Assembly: GCF_003711805.1 (NCBI RefSeq)
Contig: NZ_QXCP01000009.1
Coordinates: 434,001-498,000 of the forward strand
Reading direction: 5' to 3'
Origin: Brachybacterium sp. EE-P12
GTDB lineage: Bacteria; Actinomycetota; Actinomycetes; Actinomycetales; Dermabacteraceae
DNA: 64,000 nt
Shown: piece after piece, positions 50,654 to 60,312 of the stretch
Layout: each line of letters opens with the position of its first letter
How positions within the stretch are numbered: position 1 is the stretch's first letter
Translations under genes and position numbers: made by a program
The notes under the pieces: model-generated
Databases searched by the model: none
Told to the model about the DNA's origin: nothing
The model's input: only the letters and a program-made list of their open reading frames with translations

Positions 50654-53356
50654 GTGACAGGCGGACGGCATCTGGTGATCGTCGAGTCCCCGGCGAAGGC
50701 GCGGACCATCGGCCGGTATCTGGGCGATGAGTACGACGTCAAGGCGTCGGTGGGCCACATCCGCGACATCCCCGTGCCCCGCGACCTGCCGGCCGAGATG
50801 AAGAAGGGCCCGTACGGGAAGTTCGGCGTCGACGTCGAGGGCGGCTTCGACCCGTACTACATCGTCAGCCCCGACAAGAAGAAGACCGTCGCGGAGCTGA
50901 AGAAGGCTCTCAAGGAGGCCGACACCCTCTACCTCGCCACCGATGAGGACCGCGAGGGGGAGGCGATCGCCTGGCACCTGCTGGAGACCCTCAAGCCCAA
51001 GAAGTCCACGCCCGTCAAGCGCATGGTGTTCCACGAGATCACCGCGGACGCGATCCGCGGAGCGCTCGATAACACGCGCGACCTCGACACGAGCCTCGTC
51101 GACGCGCAGGAGACGCGGCGCATCCTGGACCGGCTGGTCGGCTTCGAGCTCTCCCCGGTGCTGTGGCGCAAGATCAAGCCGTCCCTGTCGGCCGGTCGCG
51201 TGCAGTCCGTCGCGACGCGCCTGGTGGTCGAGCGGGAGCGGGAGCGGATGGCCTTCGTGGCCTCCGACTACTGGGACGTGACCGGCACCTTCGGCCCCGA
51301 CGCGGAGCAGTTCACCGCCAAGATCGCCACCGTCGACGGCGCGCGCGTGGCCACCGGCAGCGACTTCGCCGACGACGGCACCCTCAAGCCCCGCGCGAAG
51401 AGCGCGACGGTGCTGACCGAGGCCTCCGCCCGCGAGCTCGTCGAGACCCTCGGCGCCACCCCGGCGACCGTCACCTCGCTGGAGTCCAAGCCGTACACGC
51501 GTCGGCCCGCTGCGCCCTTCACCACCTCCTCGCTGCAGCAGGAGGCCAGCCGCAAGCTGCGTCTCGGCGCGCGCCAGGCGATGCGGGTCGCGCAGTCGCT
51601 GTACGAGAACGGCTACATCACCTACATGCGCACCGACTCGGTGACGCTCTCCGGCGAGGCGATCCGCGCCTCCCGCTCTCAGGCCGCGGAGCTCTACGGC
51701 TCCCGGTTCGTGCCCGACAAGCCCCGCTACTACCAGAACAAGTCCCAGGCGGCGCAGGAGGCGCACGAGGCGATCCGCCCCGCCGGCGACCACTTCCGCA
51801 CCCCCGCGGACGTCGCCGGGCAGCTCTCGGGCGACGAGTTCCGCCTCTACGAGCTGATCTGGAAGCGCACCGTCGCCTCGCAGATGGCCGACGCGAAGGG
51901 CACCACCTCGACCGTCGAGCTGCAGGTGGAGAACGAGGGCCGCACCGCGACCTTCCGCGCCTCCGGCACCGTGATCACCTTCCGCGGCTTCCTCGCCGCC
52001 TACGAGGAGGGGCGCGACGCCTCCCGCTACGCGGACGACGACAAGGGCGGGGACAAGCGCCTGCCGCAGATGGAGGAGGGCCAGTCCCTCCCCACCCGCG
52101 AGCTGGTGCCGGACGGCCACACCACCACCCCTCCCCCGCGGTACACCGAGGCCTCGCTGGTGCGGGCCCTCGAGGAGCGCGGCATCGGCCGCCCCTCGAC
52201 CTACGCCTCGACGGTCGCCACGATCCAGGACCGCGGCTACGTGCTGCGCCGCGGCACGGCGCTGGTGCCCTCGTGGACGGCGTTCGCTGTGGTGCGTCTG
52301 CTCGAGGAGCACTTCGGACCGTTCATCGACTACGACTTCACCGCCCAGATGGAGGCTCAGCTGGACCGCATGGCCCGCGGCGAGCTGGGCCGCGCGGACT
52401 ACCTGCGCTCCTTCTACCTCTCCGATGGGACCGACGGCCCCATCGGGCTGAAGCCCATGGTCGACCACCTCGGGGAGATCGACGCCCGCGCGATCAACTC
52501 GATCGAGATCGGCGAGGGGATCACCCTGCGCGTGGGCCGCTACGGCGCCTACGTCGAGCAGCTCCCGACCGACGAGGACGGCGACGTCGTCGAGGGCGCG
52601 GACCCGCGCCGCGCGAACGTCTCCGACGAGATCGCGCCCGACGAGCTCACCGTCGAGAAGGCGAAGGAGCTGCTCGAGCGCGCCAAGGACGACGGCCGCG
52701 TGCTCGGCACCGATCCCGAGACCGGCCACGAGATCATCGCCAAGGACGGCCGCTACGGCCCCTATGTCACCGAGGTGCTTCCCGATCCGGAGGAGACCGG
52801 CGGCAAGAAGGTCCCGAAGTCCAAGCAGCCCAGGCCCCGCACCGGCTCGCTGCTGAAGTCGATGGACCTCTCGACCGTCACCCTCGAGGACGCGCTGAAG
52901 CTGCTGAGCCTGCCGCGCGTGGTCGGCACCGCCGCGGACGGCACCGAGATCACCGCCCAGAACGGCCGCTACGGCCCGTACATGAAGAAGGGCACCGACT
53001 CCCGCTCGCTGGAGACGGAGGAGCAGATCTTCTCGATCACCCTCGAGGAGGCCGAGAAGATCTACGCCCAGCCCAAGACCCGCGGCCGGGCCGCGGCCAA
53101 GCCCCCGCTGAAGGAGCTCGGCACCGACCCGACCTCGGAGAAGCCGATCGTCATCAAGGACGGCCGCTTCGGCCCGTACATCACCGACGGCACCACGAAC
53201 GTCTCGCTGCGGGCGACCGAGAAGGTCGAGGAGATCACCGAGCAGGTCGCGATCGAGAAGCTCGCGGAGAAGCGCGCGAAGGGCCCCGCGAAGAAGAAGG
53301 CCCCCGCCAAGCGCTCCACCACCACGCGGAAGAAGTCCACGGCCGCCAAGAAGTGA
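50654..53356 (+). CDS. topA: DNA topoisomerase I
   Basis: 900-residue type IA topoisomerase that relaxes negative supercoils. The Toprim domain begins VIVESPAKA with DEDREGEA at ~97. The active-site Tyr is Y324 in ITYMRTDS. The C-terminal third has four or five repeated GRYGPYV/GRFGPYI-type modules, then a Lys-rich tail (KKKAPAKR and KKSTAAKK), in place of zinc fingers, as in actinomycetes. The start is GTG 50,654 with GAAGGA upstream. Confidence 0.98.
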   Translation: MTGGRHLVIVESPAKARTIGRYLGDEYDVKASVGHIRDIPVPRDLPAEMKKGPYGKFGVDVEGGFDPYYIVSPDKKKTVAELKKALKEADTLYLATDEDREGEAIAWHLLETLKPKKSTPVKRMVFHEITADAIRGALDNTRDLDTSLVDAQETRRILDRLVGFELSPVLWRKIKPSLSAGRVQSVATRLVVERERERMAFVASDYWDVTGTFGPDAEQFTAKIATVDGARVATGSDFADDGTLKPRAKSATVLTEASARELVETLGATPATVTSLESKPYTRRPAAPFTTSSLQQEASRKLRLGARQAMRVAQSLYENGYITYMRTDSVTLSGEAIRASRSQAAELYGSRFVPDKPRYYQNKSQAAQEAHEAIRPAGDHFRTPADVAGQLSGDEFRLYELIWKRTVASQMADAKGTTSTVELQVENEGRTATFRASGTVITFRGFLAAYEEGRDASRYADDDKGGDKRLPQMEEGQSLPTRELVPDGHTTTPPPRYTEASLVRALEERGIGRPSTYASTVATIQDRGYVLRRGTALVPSWTAFAVVRLLEEHFGPFIDYDFTAQMEAQLDRMARGELGRADYLRSFYLSDGTDGPIGLKPMVDHLGEIDARAINSIEIGEGITLRVGRYGAYVEQLPTDEDGDVVEGADPRRANVSDEIAPDELTVEKAKELLERAKDDGRVLGTDPETGHEIIAKDGRYGPYVTEVLPDPEETGGKKVPKSKQPRPRTGSLLKSMDLSTVTLEDALKLLSLPRVVGTAADGTEITAQNGRYGPYMKKGTDSRSLETEEQIFSITLEEAEKIYAQPKTRGRAAAKPPLKELGTDPTSEKPIVIKDGRFGPYITDGTTNVSLRATEKVEEITEQVAIEKLAEKRAKGPAKKKAPAKRSTTTRKKSTAAKK

Positions 53357-53671
53357 GCCGGCGCCTCGCGCCCCCGATCATCTCGGGTCGTCGCCCCTCG
53401 CCGGGGGTCGACCCATCGGCACCACCGGGCCCCGTCCACCTCGCCGAGGAGGGCGGGGTCCGTCGGCTTCCCGGCGGAGGGCGGGGCCCGTCGCGCGATC
53501 ACCCCGGCACCCTCGATGCCCGAAATGTCCGTATTCGAGCGGAAAGCGGTCAGGAGTGCGCGCACCTGGGTCACGACGCGGCGTCGTCGGCACCCGAGGC
53601 ACGCCACGACCAGCGGATCTGGCTTACAGTGTGCGCACGTGCTCTCAGAGGACTCACGAAGGAGTGATCTC
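53357..53671. other. ~315-base intergenic region upstream of the sugar ABC operon
   Basis: No gene is supported. It should contain the topA terminator and the promoter of the ABC operon. A GAAGGAG ribosome site lies at its end. No clear operator was seen. Confidence 0.5.
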
Positions 53672-55018
53672 ATGGATCGACGACCGAGTCGGCGCACGGT
53701 CATGGCCGGGACCGCGGCGGCCGCCGCGGTCGGGATGACCGGATGCCTGCAGAATCCCGATCCCAGCCGCGGCGGCGGCGGAGGCGGCTCCGAGAAGTAC
53801 ACCGAGGGCGAGGTCCCGGGGCCCGGGTCCGTCAGCGTCCTCGGCGCCTTCGGCGGTCAGGAGGAGGAGGCCTTCATGGCCTCGCTCGCCCCCTTCGAGG
53901 AGGAGACGGGGATCTCCGTCCAGTACACGCCCGACCAGGACTTCACCACCACCATCCAGCAGCGGGTGGGCTCCGGGGATGCTCCCGACGTGGCGCTGTT
54001 CCCCCAGCCGGGCGGCCTCTTCGACCTCGCTGCGCAGGGGCACATCACCGCGATCGACGCCTTCCTCGACTACGACGCCCTGAACTCGACCCTGATCCCG
54101 GGCTTCCTCGACTCGGCCCGCTACCAGGGCCGCGTGTACGGCGCCCCGATGAGAATGGCGTGCAAGTCCCTCATCTGGTACCCGAAGAAGGCGTACGAGG
54201 AGGGCGGGTACGCGACCGATCCCGCCACCATGCAGGAGCTCTACTCGATCGCCGACGAGATCAAGGACACGGGCATCACCCCGTGGTCCGACGGCTGGAA
54301 CGCCGACCAGGCCACGGGCTGGGTGGGCACCGACTGGATCGAGGAGTTCATGCTCCGGGTCCACGGCCCGGACGTCTACGACGAGTGGATCCACCACCGC
54401 ATCCCCTTCAACTCCCCCGAGGTCGTCGAGGTCTTCGACATCGTGGGCGAGCTGCTGAAGACCGACGGGAACGTGCTGGGCGGCCCCACCACGATCATCA
54501 ACACGCCCTTCTCCGAGGCGCCGCTGCCGCTGTTCGAGGACCCGCCCCGGGCGATGTTCGTGCGGCAGGGCAACTTCGTCACCGGCTTCTTCCCGGAGGA
54601 CATCCTGGCGAACATGGACGAGGAGGTCGGGGTGTTCGCGATGCCCACCTGGGAGGGCGGATTCGAGGGCCAGCCGATCCTGGGCGGCGGCGACCTCGCG
54701 GCGCTGTTCACCCTCAACGACGACTCGGTCGCGCTGATGAAGTTCCTGACCTCCCCGGATTTCGGCGCCGAGTGGGCGCAGGCCGGCGGCTGGCTCAGCC
54801 CGCACAAGACCTTCGACACCTCCCACTACGCCGACGAGACCACGCGGCGGGTCGCGGAGATCGCCTCCAGCGCCGAGGTCTTCCGCTACGACGGCTCGGA
54901 CGTCATGCCCAACGCCGTCGGCGGCGGCAGCTTCTGGACCGGCATGGTCGAGTGGCTGAACGGCTCGAAGAGCGCCCAGCAGGTGTGCGACGAGATCGAG
55001 GCGGGGTGGCCGCAGTGA
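53672..55018 (+). CDS. Carbohydrate ABC transporter substrate-binding lipoprotein
   Basis: 448 residues. The signal begins with a twin-Arg (SRRTVMAG) and ends in the lipobox MTGC-L (Cys ~27), suggesting Tat export and lipidation. The mature part is a family 1 solute-binding protein: VSVLGAFGGQEEEAFMASL, then GDAPDVALFPQPGGLFDLA. The ligand is a sugar of CUT1 type; its identity cannot be told. It starts at ATG 53,672 behind GAAGGAG and is coupled by GTGA to permease 1. Confidence 0.92.
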   Translation: MDRRPSRRTVMAGTAAAAAVGMTGCLQNPDPSRGGGGGGSEKYTEGEVPGPGSVSVLGAFGGQEEEAFMASLAPFEEETGISVQYTPDQDFTTTIQQRVGSGDAPDVALFPQPGGLFDLAAQGHITAIDAFLDYDALNSTLIPGFLDSARYQGRVYGAPMRMACKSLIWYPKKAYEEGGYATDPATMQELYSIADEIKDTGITPWSDGWNADQATGWVGTDWIEEFMLRVHGPDVYDEWIHHRIPFNSPEVVEVFDIVGELLKTDGNVLGGPTTIINTPFSEAPLPLFEDPPRAMFVRQGNFVTGFFPEDILANMDEEVGVFAMPTWEGGFEGQPILGGGDLAALFTLNDDSVALMKFLTSPDFGAEWAQAGGWLSPHKTFDTSHYADETTRRVAEIASSAEVFRYDGSDVMPNAVGGGSFWTGMVEWLNGSKSAQQVCDEIEAGWPQ

Positions 55019-56169
55019 CCGCCACGGAGACCCGCTCCCCGGACTCGCCCCCGATCCCGCCGCGCGAACGGGCGGGCTCCCCCGCCCGTCCCGCGCTGCT
55101 GATCCTCGGGGCGATCGGGCTGGTGGCGACCGTGTGGCTGGTGTGCAACGCGTTCCTCGCCTTCGCCTACTACCCGCAGTGGTTCCTGCACTCCAAGCTC
55201 CTCATCGGCGCTCTGGGCCTTGTGTTCGGCATCGGCGGCGCAGTCGTGTTCTTCCGCTTCCTGAACATGATCATCGAGGGGCTCCCCTCACGGCTCAGCG
55301 AGGGGCTGATCCCCTACGCCTTCCTGCTGCCGGCGCTCGCCCTGCTGGGCCTGATGCTGATCTACCCGACGGTGCAGACGATCGTGTACTCCTTCGCGAA
55401 CGCCGACTCCACCGCCTGGGTGGGGCTGGACAACTATCGGGCGATCTTCGGCTCCGGGGCGTTCTGGCAGGCCATGCTGAACAACTTCCTGTGGATCCTC
55501 ATCGTCCCGCTGATCACGGTCGCCTTCGGCCTCGCGGTCGCGGTGCTGGCGGACAAGCTCTCGGCCACCGGCGAGCGGGTCTCGAAGTCGATGGTCTTCC
55601 TGCCGATGTCGATCAGCTTCGTGGGCGCCTCGACGATCTGGGGCCTGATCTACGCGTTCCGCCCGCCCGGCGCCTCCCAGACCGGGCTGCTCAACGCGAT
55701 CGTGGTGGCGCTGGGCGGCGAGCCGCAGGCGTGGCTGCAGATCGACGCGGCGCGGCTGAACTCGCTGCTGCTCATGGTGATCCTGGTGTGGCTGCAGACG
55801 GGCTTCGCGATGGTGCTCATCAGCTCCGCGATCAAGGGCGTTCCCGAGGACACCATCGAAGCGGGCCGGATGGACGGTGCCGGCGAGGCGCGGATCTTCT
55901 GGCAGATCATCTTCCCGCAGGTGCGACCCACCCTGCTCGCCGTGTTCATCACGGTGCTGATCCTGGTGCTGAAGGTCTTCGACATCATCTACGTGATGAC
56001 CAACGGCCGCGACAACACCGACGTCATCGCCAACCTGTACTTCCGCAAGCTGTTCGTGGAACGTCAGGCCGGGGAGTCCTCCGCGATCGTGGTGGTGCTG
56101 CTGGTGCTGATCGTCCCGATCCTGATCTACCAGGTGCGGTCCTTCAAGGCGCAGGAGGCGAACCGATGA
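55015..56169 (+). CDS. Carbohydrate ABC transporter permease (MalF type)
   Basis: 384 residues with eight membrane segments, two more at the N terminus than the minimal fold, as in MalF. The EAA loop is EAGRMDGAGEARIFWQIIFPQ (at about residue 282-302). It overlaps the binding protein stop (GTGA) and the second permease start (ATGA). Confidence 0.93.
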   Translation: MTATETRSPDSPPIPPRERAGSPARPALLILGAIGLVATVWLVCNAFLAFAYYPQWFLHSKLLIGALGLVFGIGGAVVFFRFLNMIIEGLPSRLSEGLIPYAFLLPALALLGLMLIYPTVQTIVYSFANADSTAWVGLDNYRAIFGSGAFWQAMLNNFLWILIVPLITVAFGLAVAVLADKLSATGERVSKSMVFLPMSISFVGASTIWGLIYAFRPPGASQTGLLNAIVVALGGEPQAWLQIDAARLNSLLLMVILVWLQTGFAMVLISSAIKGVPEDTIEAGRMDGAGEARIFWQIIFPQVRPTLLAVFITVLILVLKVFDIIYVMTNGRDNTDVIANLYFRKLFVERQAGESSAIVVVLLVLIVPILIYQVRSFKAQEANR

Positions 56170-57029
56170 TGGGCACGATGAAGGATGGCCGTCCCCGTTC
56201 CCTGCTCGCGATCGTCACCATGGTGGTGCTCGCCCTGCTGTGGACCGTCCCGACGATCGGGCTGCTGGTCACGTCGTTCCGCGCTCGCGAGGACGTCGCC
56301 TCCTCGGGATGGTGGGACGCGCTGCTGAACCCCTTCGGCGCCGGCTGGACGCTGGCGAACTACGAACGGCTCTTCGAGTCCACCACGGCCGGGTCCTCGC
56401 TGCTGAACTCGGTGATCGTGGCGGTGCCGGCGACGGTGCTGCCGATCATGTTCGCGGCCTTCGCCGCGTACGCGTTCACCTTCATGCGGTTCCCGGGCCG
56501 CGAGCTCCTGTTCATCCTCATCGTCGCGGTGATGGTGGTGCCGATCCAGGTGGCGTTCCAGCCGATGCTGGACCTGCTCGGTCCGCGCGGCCTGGGGATC
56601 AACGGGCAGTTCGTGGCGGTGTGGCTGCTGCACACCGGCTTCGGGATGCCGCTGGCGGTGTACACGCTGCGCAACTACATGGCCACGCTGCCGAACTCGG
56701 TGATCGAGTCGGCGAAGATCGACGGCGCCTCGCACTTCCAGACCTTCTGGAGGCTCGCCGCACCGATGTCGATGCCGGCGATCGCCGCCTTCGCCACCCT
56801 GCAGTTCCTGTGGGTGTGGAACGACCTGCTCATCGCGAAGCTGTTCCTGGGCGGCGGGGCGAACAAGACGGTCATCGTGGACCTGCAGCAGATGCTGGGC
56901 ACCCAGGGACAGGGCGAGGAGCTGCTGACCGCAGGCGCCTTCCTGTCGATGGTCATCCCGATGATCGTGTTCTTCTCCCTGCAGCGCTTCCTGGTGCGCG
57001 GCATGACCGCGGGGTCTGTCAAGGGCTGA
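56166..57029 (+). CDS. Carbohydrate ABC transporter permease (MalG type)
   Basis: 287 residues, six membrane segments, EAA loop ESAKIDGASHFQTFWRLAAP. It completes the transport pair. No ATPase gene follows; in actinomycetes a shared MsiK-type ATPase often serves such operons, and that is the likely case here. Confidence 0.93.
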   Translation: MMGTMKDGRPRSLLAIVTMVVLALLWTVPTIGLLVTSFRAREDVASSGWWDALLNPFGAGWTLANYERLFESTTAGSSLLNSVIVAVPATVLPIMFAAFAAYAFTFMRFPGRELLFILIVAVMVVPIQVAFQPMLDLLGPRGLGINGQFVAVWLLHTGFGMPLAVYTLRNYMATLPNSVIESAKIDGASHFQTFWRLAAPMSMPAIAAFATLQFLWVWNDLLIAKLFLGGGANKTVIVDLQQMLGTQGQGEELLTAGAFLSMVIPMIVFFSLQRFLVRGMTAGSVKG

Positions 57030-57079
57030 GCGACGGCAGCGTCTCGAGCCGATTCAGCCATCGGCGCAAACCCGTCCAC

Positions 57080-57114
57080 AGCGTCCCCGGCACCCCCGTG
57101 GTGTCGGGGACGCT
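57080..57114 (+). terminator. Hairpin terminator of the sugar ABC operon
   Basis: Arms AGCGTCCCCGGCAC and GTGTCGGGGACGCT (one mismatch) around a short loop, 50 bases past the second permease stop. No T-run. Confidence 0.55.
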
Positions 57115-57130
57115 CGATAGATTGGACCCC

Positions 57131-58204
57131 ATGAGCCAGACCGACGAGACCCGCGGCGCCGCGCTGCCCGCACTGGTCCTGCCCGAGTCCGCCGTCCCCG
57201 ATCCCGCGGGCGCTCCGGGCCTGCGCTGGGGCGTGATCTCGCCGGGGCACATCGGCACCCAGTTCACGCAGACCGCGCATCGGGCGACGGCCTCGCGCGT
57301 GGTCTCCGTCGTCTCCCGCTCCGCCGAGCGGGCCGCGGCCTTCGCCGCGGAGCACGGCGTGGAGCGCTCCTTCGACGACGTCGGCGCGATGCTCGCCGCG
57401 GGCGGGCTGGACGCGGTCTACATCGCCTCCCCGCACGCCCAGCACCATGCGCTCGCCCGCCCCGTGCTCGAGGCCGGCGTGCCCGTGCTGGTGGAGAAGG
57501 CGTTCACGCTGAACACCGGCCAGGCACGCGACCTGCTCGACCTCGCCCGGGACCGCGGCGTGTTCGCGATGGAGGCGATGTGGGCGCGCTTCCTGCCGCA
57601 GCAGGACGTGCTGCGACAGGTGCTCGAGTCCGGGCTGCTCGGCGAGATCGTCGAGGTCACGGCCGATCACGGGCAGGCGATGCCCACCGATCCCGCTCAC
57701 CGCATGAACGCTCCGGAGCTTGGTGGCGGCGCGCTGCTGGACCTGGGCGTGTACCCGATCTCCTTCGCGCAGATGGTGCTCGGCGACCTCGGCGATCTCG
57801 CGGTGCGCGGCGAGCTGTCCCCCACCGGCGTGGACGCGAGCGCGAGCCTGCTGGCGCGCGGCGCCCGGGGCGGCACGGCCCGCCTCGGCACGACGCTGCG
57901 CGCCCGCACCCCCACGGAGGCGCTCGTCTCCGGCACCGCGGGCATCGCGCGTCTGGCCGGGGCGTTCTTCGCCCCGGGCACCCTCTCCGTGGAGCTGCTG
58001 GACGGCCGTTCGGCGCGCTTCGAGCATCCGGGCGCGCCCGAGGACGGGATGGCCTACGAGATCGCGGAAGCGGCCCGCCGGATCAGCGCCGGGGACCTCG
58101 AGTCCCCGATCATGAGCTGGGCGGACACCCTCTCCGTGATGGAGACGATGGATGCGGTGCGCGCCGCGCTCGGCGTGGTCTACCCCGGGGAGGAGGCGGC
58201 ATGA
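57131..58204 (+). CDS. Gfo/Idh/MocA-family oxidoreductase
   Basis: 357 residues. The NAD(P) motif GVISPGHIGTQF (~34-45) and the catalytic-site VEKAFTL with Lys (EKP-type, here EKA) identify the family, close to dihydrodiol/glucose-fructose oxidoreductase types. It likely acts on a sugar or polyol. It follows the sugar transporter but behind a terminator. The stop overlaps tmk. Confidence 0.9.
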   Translation: MSQTDETRGAALPALVLPESAVPDPAGAPGLRWGVISPGHIGTQFTQTAHRATASRVVSVVSRSAERAAAFAAEHGVERSFDDVGAMLAAGGLDAVYIASPHAQHHALARPVLEAGVPVLVEKAFTLNTGQARDLLDLARDRGVFAMEAMWARFLPQQDVLRQVLESGLLGEIVEVTADHGQAMPTDPAHRMNAPELGGGALLDLGVYPISFAQMVLGDLGDLAVRGELSPTGVDASASLLARGARGGTARLGTTLRARTPTEALVSGTAGIARLAGAFFAPGTLSVELLDGRSARFEHPGAPEDGMAYEIAEAARRISAGDLESPIMSWADTLSVMETMDAVRAALGVVYPGEEAA

Positions 58205-58977
58205 GCCTGCTCGAGGAGGACCACCCTCTCGGCGATCACCCCCTCGGCGATCGCCCCCTCAGCGTGCCGGCGCTGCGCGTGCCGGCCACCCATCCGCCGC
58301 GCCGCGGCGTGTTCATCTCCTTCGAGGGCGGGGACGGGGCGGGCAAGTCCACCCAGATGAAGATGCTGCACGACCATCTGGTCACCGAGCGCTCCGTCGA
58401 CGAGGACCTCGTGCTCACCACCCGCGAGCCGGGCGGCACCCCGCTCGGGGAGAGCATCCGCGAGCTGCTGCTGCACGGGGAGCACGTCGATGCCCGTGCC
58501 GAGGCGCTGCTGTACGCGGCCGACCGCGCCCACCACATCGCCACCGTCGTGCGGCCTCATCTCGCACGCGGCGGCCTCGTGCTCGGGGACCGCTTCCTCG
58601 ACTCCTCCGTCGCCTATCAGGGTGCGGGGCGGGAGCTGGAGTCCGATGAGATCGCGGCCCTGTCGCTGTGGGCGGTCGGCGGGCTCCTCCCCCATCGCAC
58701 GATCCTGCTGGACGTGCCCACCAGCGCCCTGGACGAGCGCCGGGACGAGACCGGCCGGGACCGGCTCGAGCGGGCCGGTCTCGAGTTCCACGAGGCGGTG
58801 CGCGAGGAGTTCCTCGAGCTCGCGCGCGCCGACCCCGAGCGCTTCGCGGTGATCGACGGGACCCTGCCTCGCGAGGAGGTCCATGCCGCGGTGCTCGCCG
58901 CCGTCTCCGAGGTGCTGAGCCTGTTCGACCCGACCTTCGAGCCGGCGCCCCCGCCGCGCCACCGGGACGAGCAGTGA
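58201..58977 (+). CDS. tmk: Thymidylate kinase
   Basis: 258 residues. P-loop EGGDGAGKST is at ~42-51; REPGGTPLGE and the GDRFLDSSVAYQGAG stretch, which holds the DR motif, follow. It makes dTDP from dTMP. The ~35-residue N-terminal extension contains a tandem short repeat (HPLGD, HPLGD, RPLS) not part of the enzyme fold. It overlaps both neighbours by four bases, in the common tmk-holB pair. Confidence 0.96.
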   Translation: MSLLEEDHPLGDHPLGDRPLSVPALRVPATHPPRRGVFISFEGGDGAGKSTQMKMLHDHLVTERSVDEDLVLTTREPGGTPLGESIRELLLHGEHVDARAEALLYAADRAHHIATVVRPHLARGGLVLGDRFLDSSVAYQGAGRELESDEIAALSLWAVGGLLPHRTILLDVPTSALDERRDETGRDRLERAGLEFHEAVREEFLELARADPERFAVIDGTLPREEVHAAVLAAVSEVLSLFDPTFEPAPPPRHRDEQ

Positions 58978-60170
58978 GCACGGTGCAGACCGATCTGAGC
59001 GGGCAGCCCGGTCAGCCGGCGCCCTCCGCGCCGGGCGTGTGGGCGGATGTCGTGGGCCAGGACGCGGCGGTCGCGCAGTTCCGTCGTGCCGCCTCGCCGG
59101 GCGGCTCGCTGGCCCAGGCGTGGCTGATCACGGGCCCGCCCGGCTCCGGCCGGTCGACGGCCGCGCGCGCCTTCGCAGCGATGCTCCAGTGCGACCACGG
59201 CACCGGGTGCGGGCAGTGCCGCGCCTGCCGCACCTCGCTGGCCGGCACGCACCCGGATGTCACCGTGGTCGCGACGGACAAGCTCTCCATCGCGAAGGAG
59301 GAGGTGCGCTCGCTGGTGATGACCGCGCAGCGCGCCCCCGCGACGGGGCGGCACCGGGTGCTCGTGGTCGAGGACGCGGACCGGATGAGCGCCGGCACCT
59401 TCAACGTGCTGCTGAAGTCGATCGAGGAGCCGCCTCCGGCGACCGTGTGGATGCTGTGCGCCCCCTCTGCGGAGGACCTCGCCCCCACGATCCGCTCCCG
59501 CTGCCGGCTGGTGACCCTGTCGGTGCCCGGCTCCGACGTGGTCGCCGAGCTGCTGCGCCGACGCGACGGCGTCGAGGAGGACCTCGCCCTGCGGTCAGCG
59601 CGCGCCGCGCAGGGTCATATCGGTCTCGCGCTGCGCTACGCGACGCAGGAGGGTGCTCTCGCCGCGCGGGTGGAGTCCGCGCGCACGCTGCTGGGGCTGC
59701 GCGGCGCCGGGGAGGCGGTCCTCGCCGCCCAGGCCCTGGTGGAGCGGGCGACGGCCGAGGCGAAGGAGCACGCCGACCAGGTCGCGCTCGAGGAGAAGGC
59801 GCGCTTCCTGCGCTCGGCCGGGATCGACGACGGGAAGGTGCCGCCGTCGCTGCGCTCGCAGGTGCGTCAGCTCGAGGAGGACGCGAAGCGGCGCCAGACG
59901 CGTCTGGTCCGGGACGTGCTGGACCGGTATCTGCTCGATGCGCACTCGGTGCTGCGCGATGTGCTCAGCCGTCAGCTGGGTACGGGCGCGGAGCTCGTGA
60001 ACGTCGACGTGACGGGCGAGATCGAGCAGGCCGCGGCGCAGGGCACGGGCCGGATCACCCTGTCGCTGCTGGAGGCGGTGCAGGAGGCGCGGGAGAGGAT
60101 CGCCGGCAACGTGCCGCCGCTGCTCGCCGTCGAGGCGCTGCTCACCCGGATCGCCGTCTCCCAGCGCTGA
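58974..60170 (+). CDS. holB: DNA polymerase III subunit delta'
   Basis: 398-residue clamp-loader subunit of the AAA+ family. The Walker A is GPPGSGRST (Arg in place of Lys, common in delta'), zinc-module Cys are CDHGTGCGQCRAC, and the SRC-like motif is IRSRCR. It helps load the sliding clamp on DNA. Start GTG 58,974 overlaps tmk. A 20-bp hairpin follows. Confidence 0.95.
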   Translation: MSTVQTDLSGQPGQPAPSAPGVWADVVGQDAAVAQFRRAASPGGSLAQAWLITGPPGSGRSTAARAFAAMLQCDHGTGCGQCRACRTSLAGTHPDVTVVATDKLSIAKEEVRSLVMTAQRAPATGRHRVLVVEDADRMSAGTFNVLLKSIEEPPPATVWMLCAPSAEDLAPTIRSRCRLVTLSVPGSDVVAELLRRRDGVEEDLALRSARAAQGHIGLALRYATQEGALAARVESARTLLGLRGAGEAVLAAQALVERATAEAKEHADQVALEEKARFLRSAGIDDGKVPPSLRSQVRQLEEDAKRRQTRLVRDVLDRYLLDAHSVLRDVLSRQLGTGAELVNVDVTGEIEQAAAQGTGRITLSLLEAVQEARERIAGNVPPLLAVEALLTRIAVSQR

Positions 60171-60230
60171 CGCCCCGCGCCGCGCCCCGGGGCCGAGCCC
60201 GTGCCCGTGCCCGCGAGAGGGTTACTGGAA

Positions 60231-60278
60231 AGCCATGTGCGCCCCTGTTCCGGATCTGGAACAGGGGCGCACATGGCT
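60231..60278. terminator. 20-bp perfect hairpin, bidirectional terminator
   Basis: Arms GCCATGTGCGCCCCTGTTCC (60,232-60,251) and its exact complement (60,258-60,277) around a six-base loop, between convergent holB and the DUF3027 gene. It can end both transcripts. Confidence 0.85.
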
Positions 60279-60312
60279 CGTGGGTACCCGGCACCGGGGC
60301 GACCGGGGAGGA

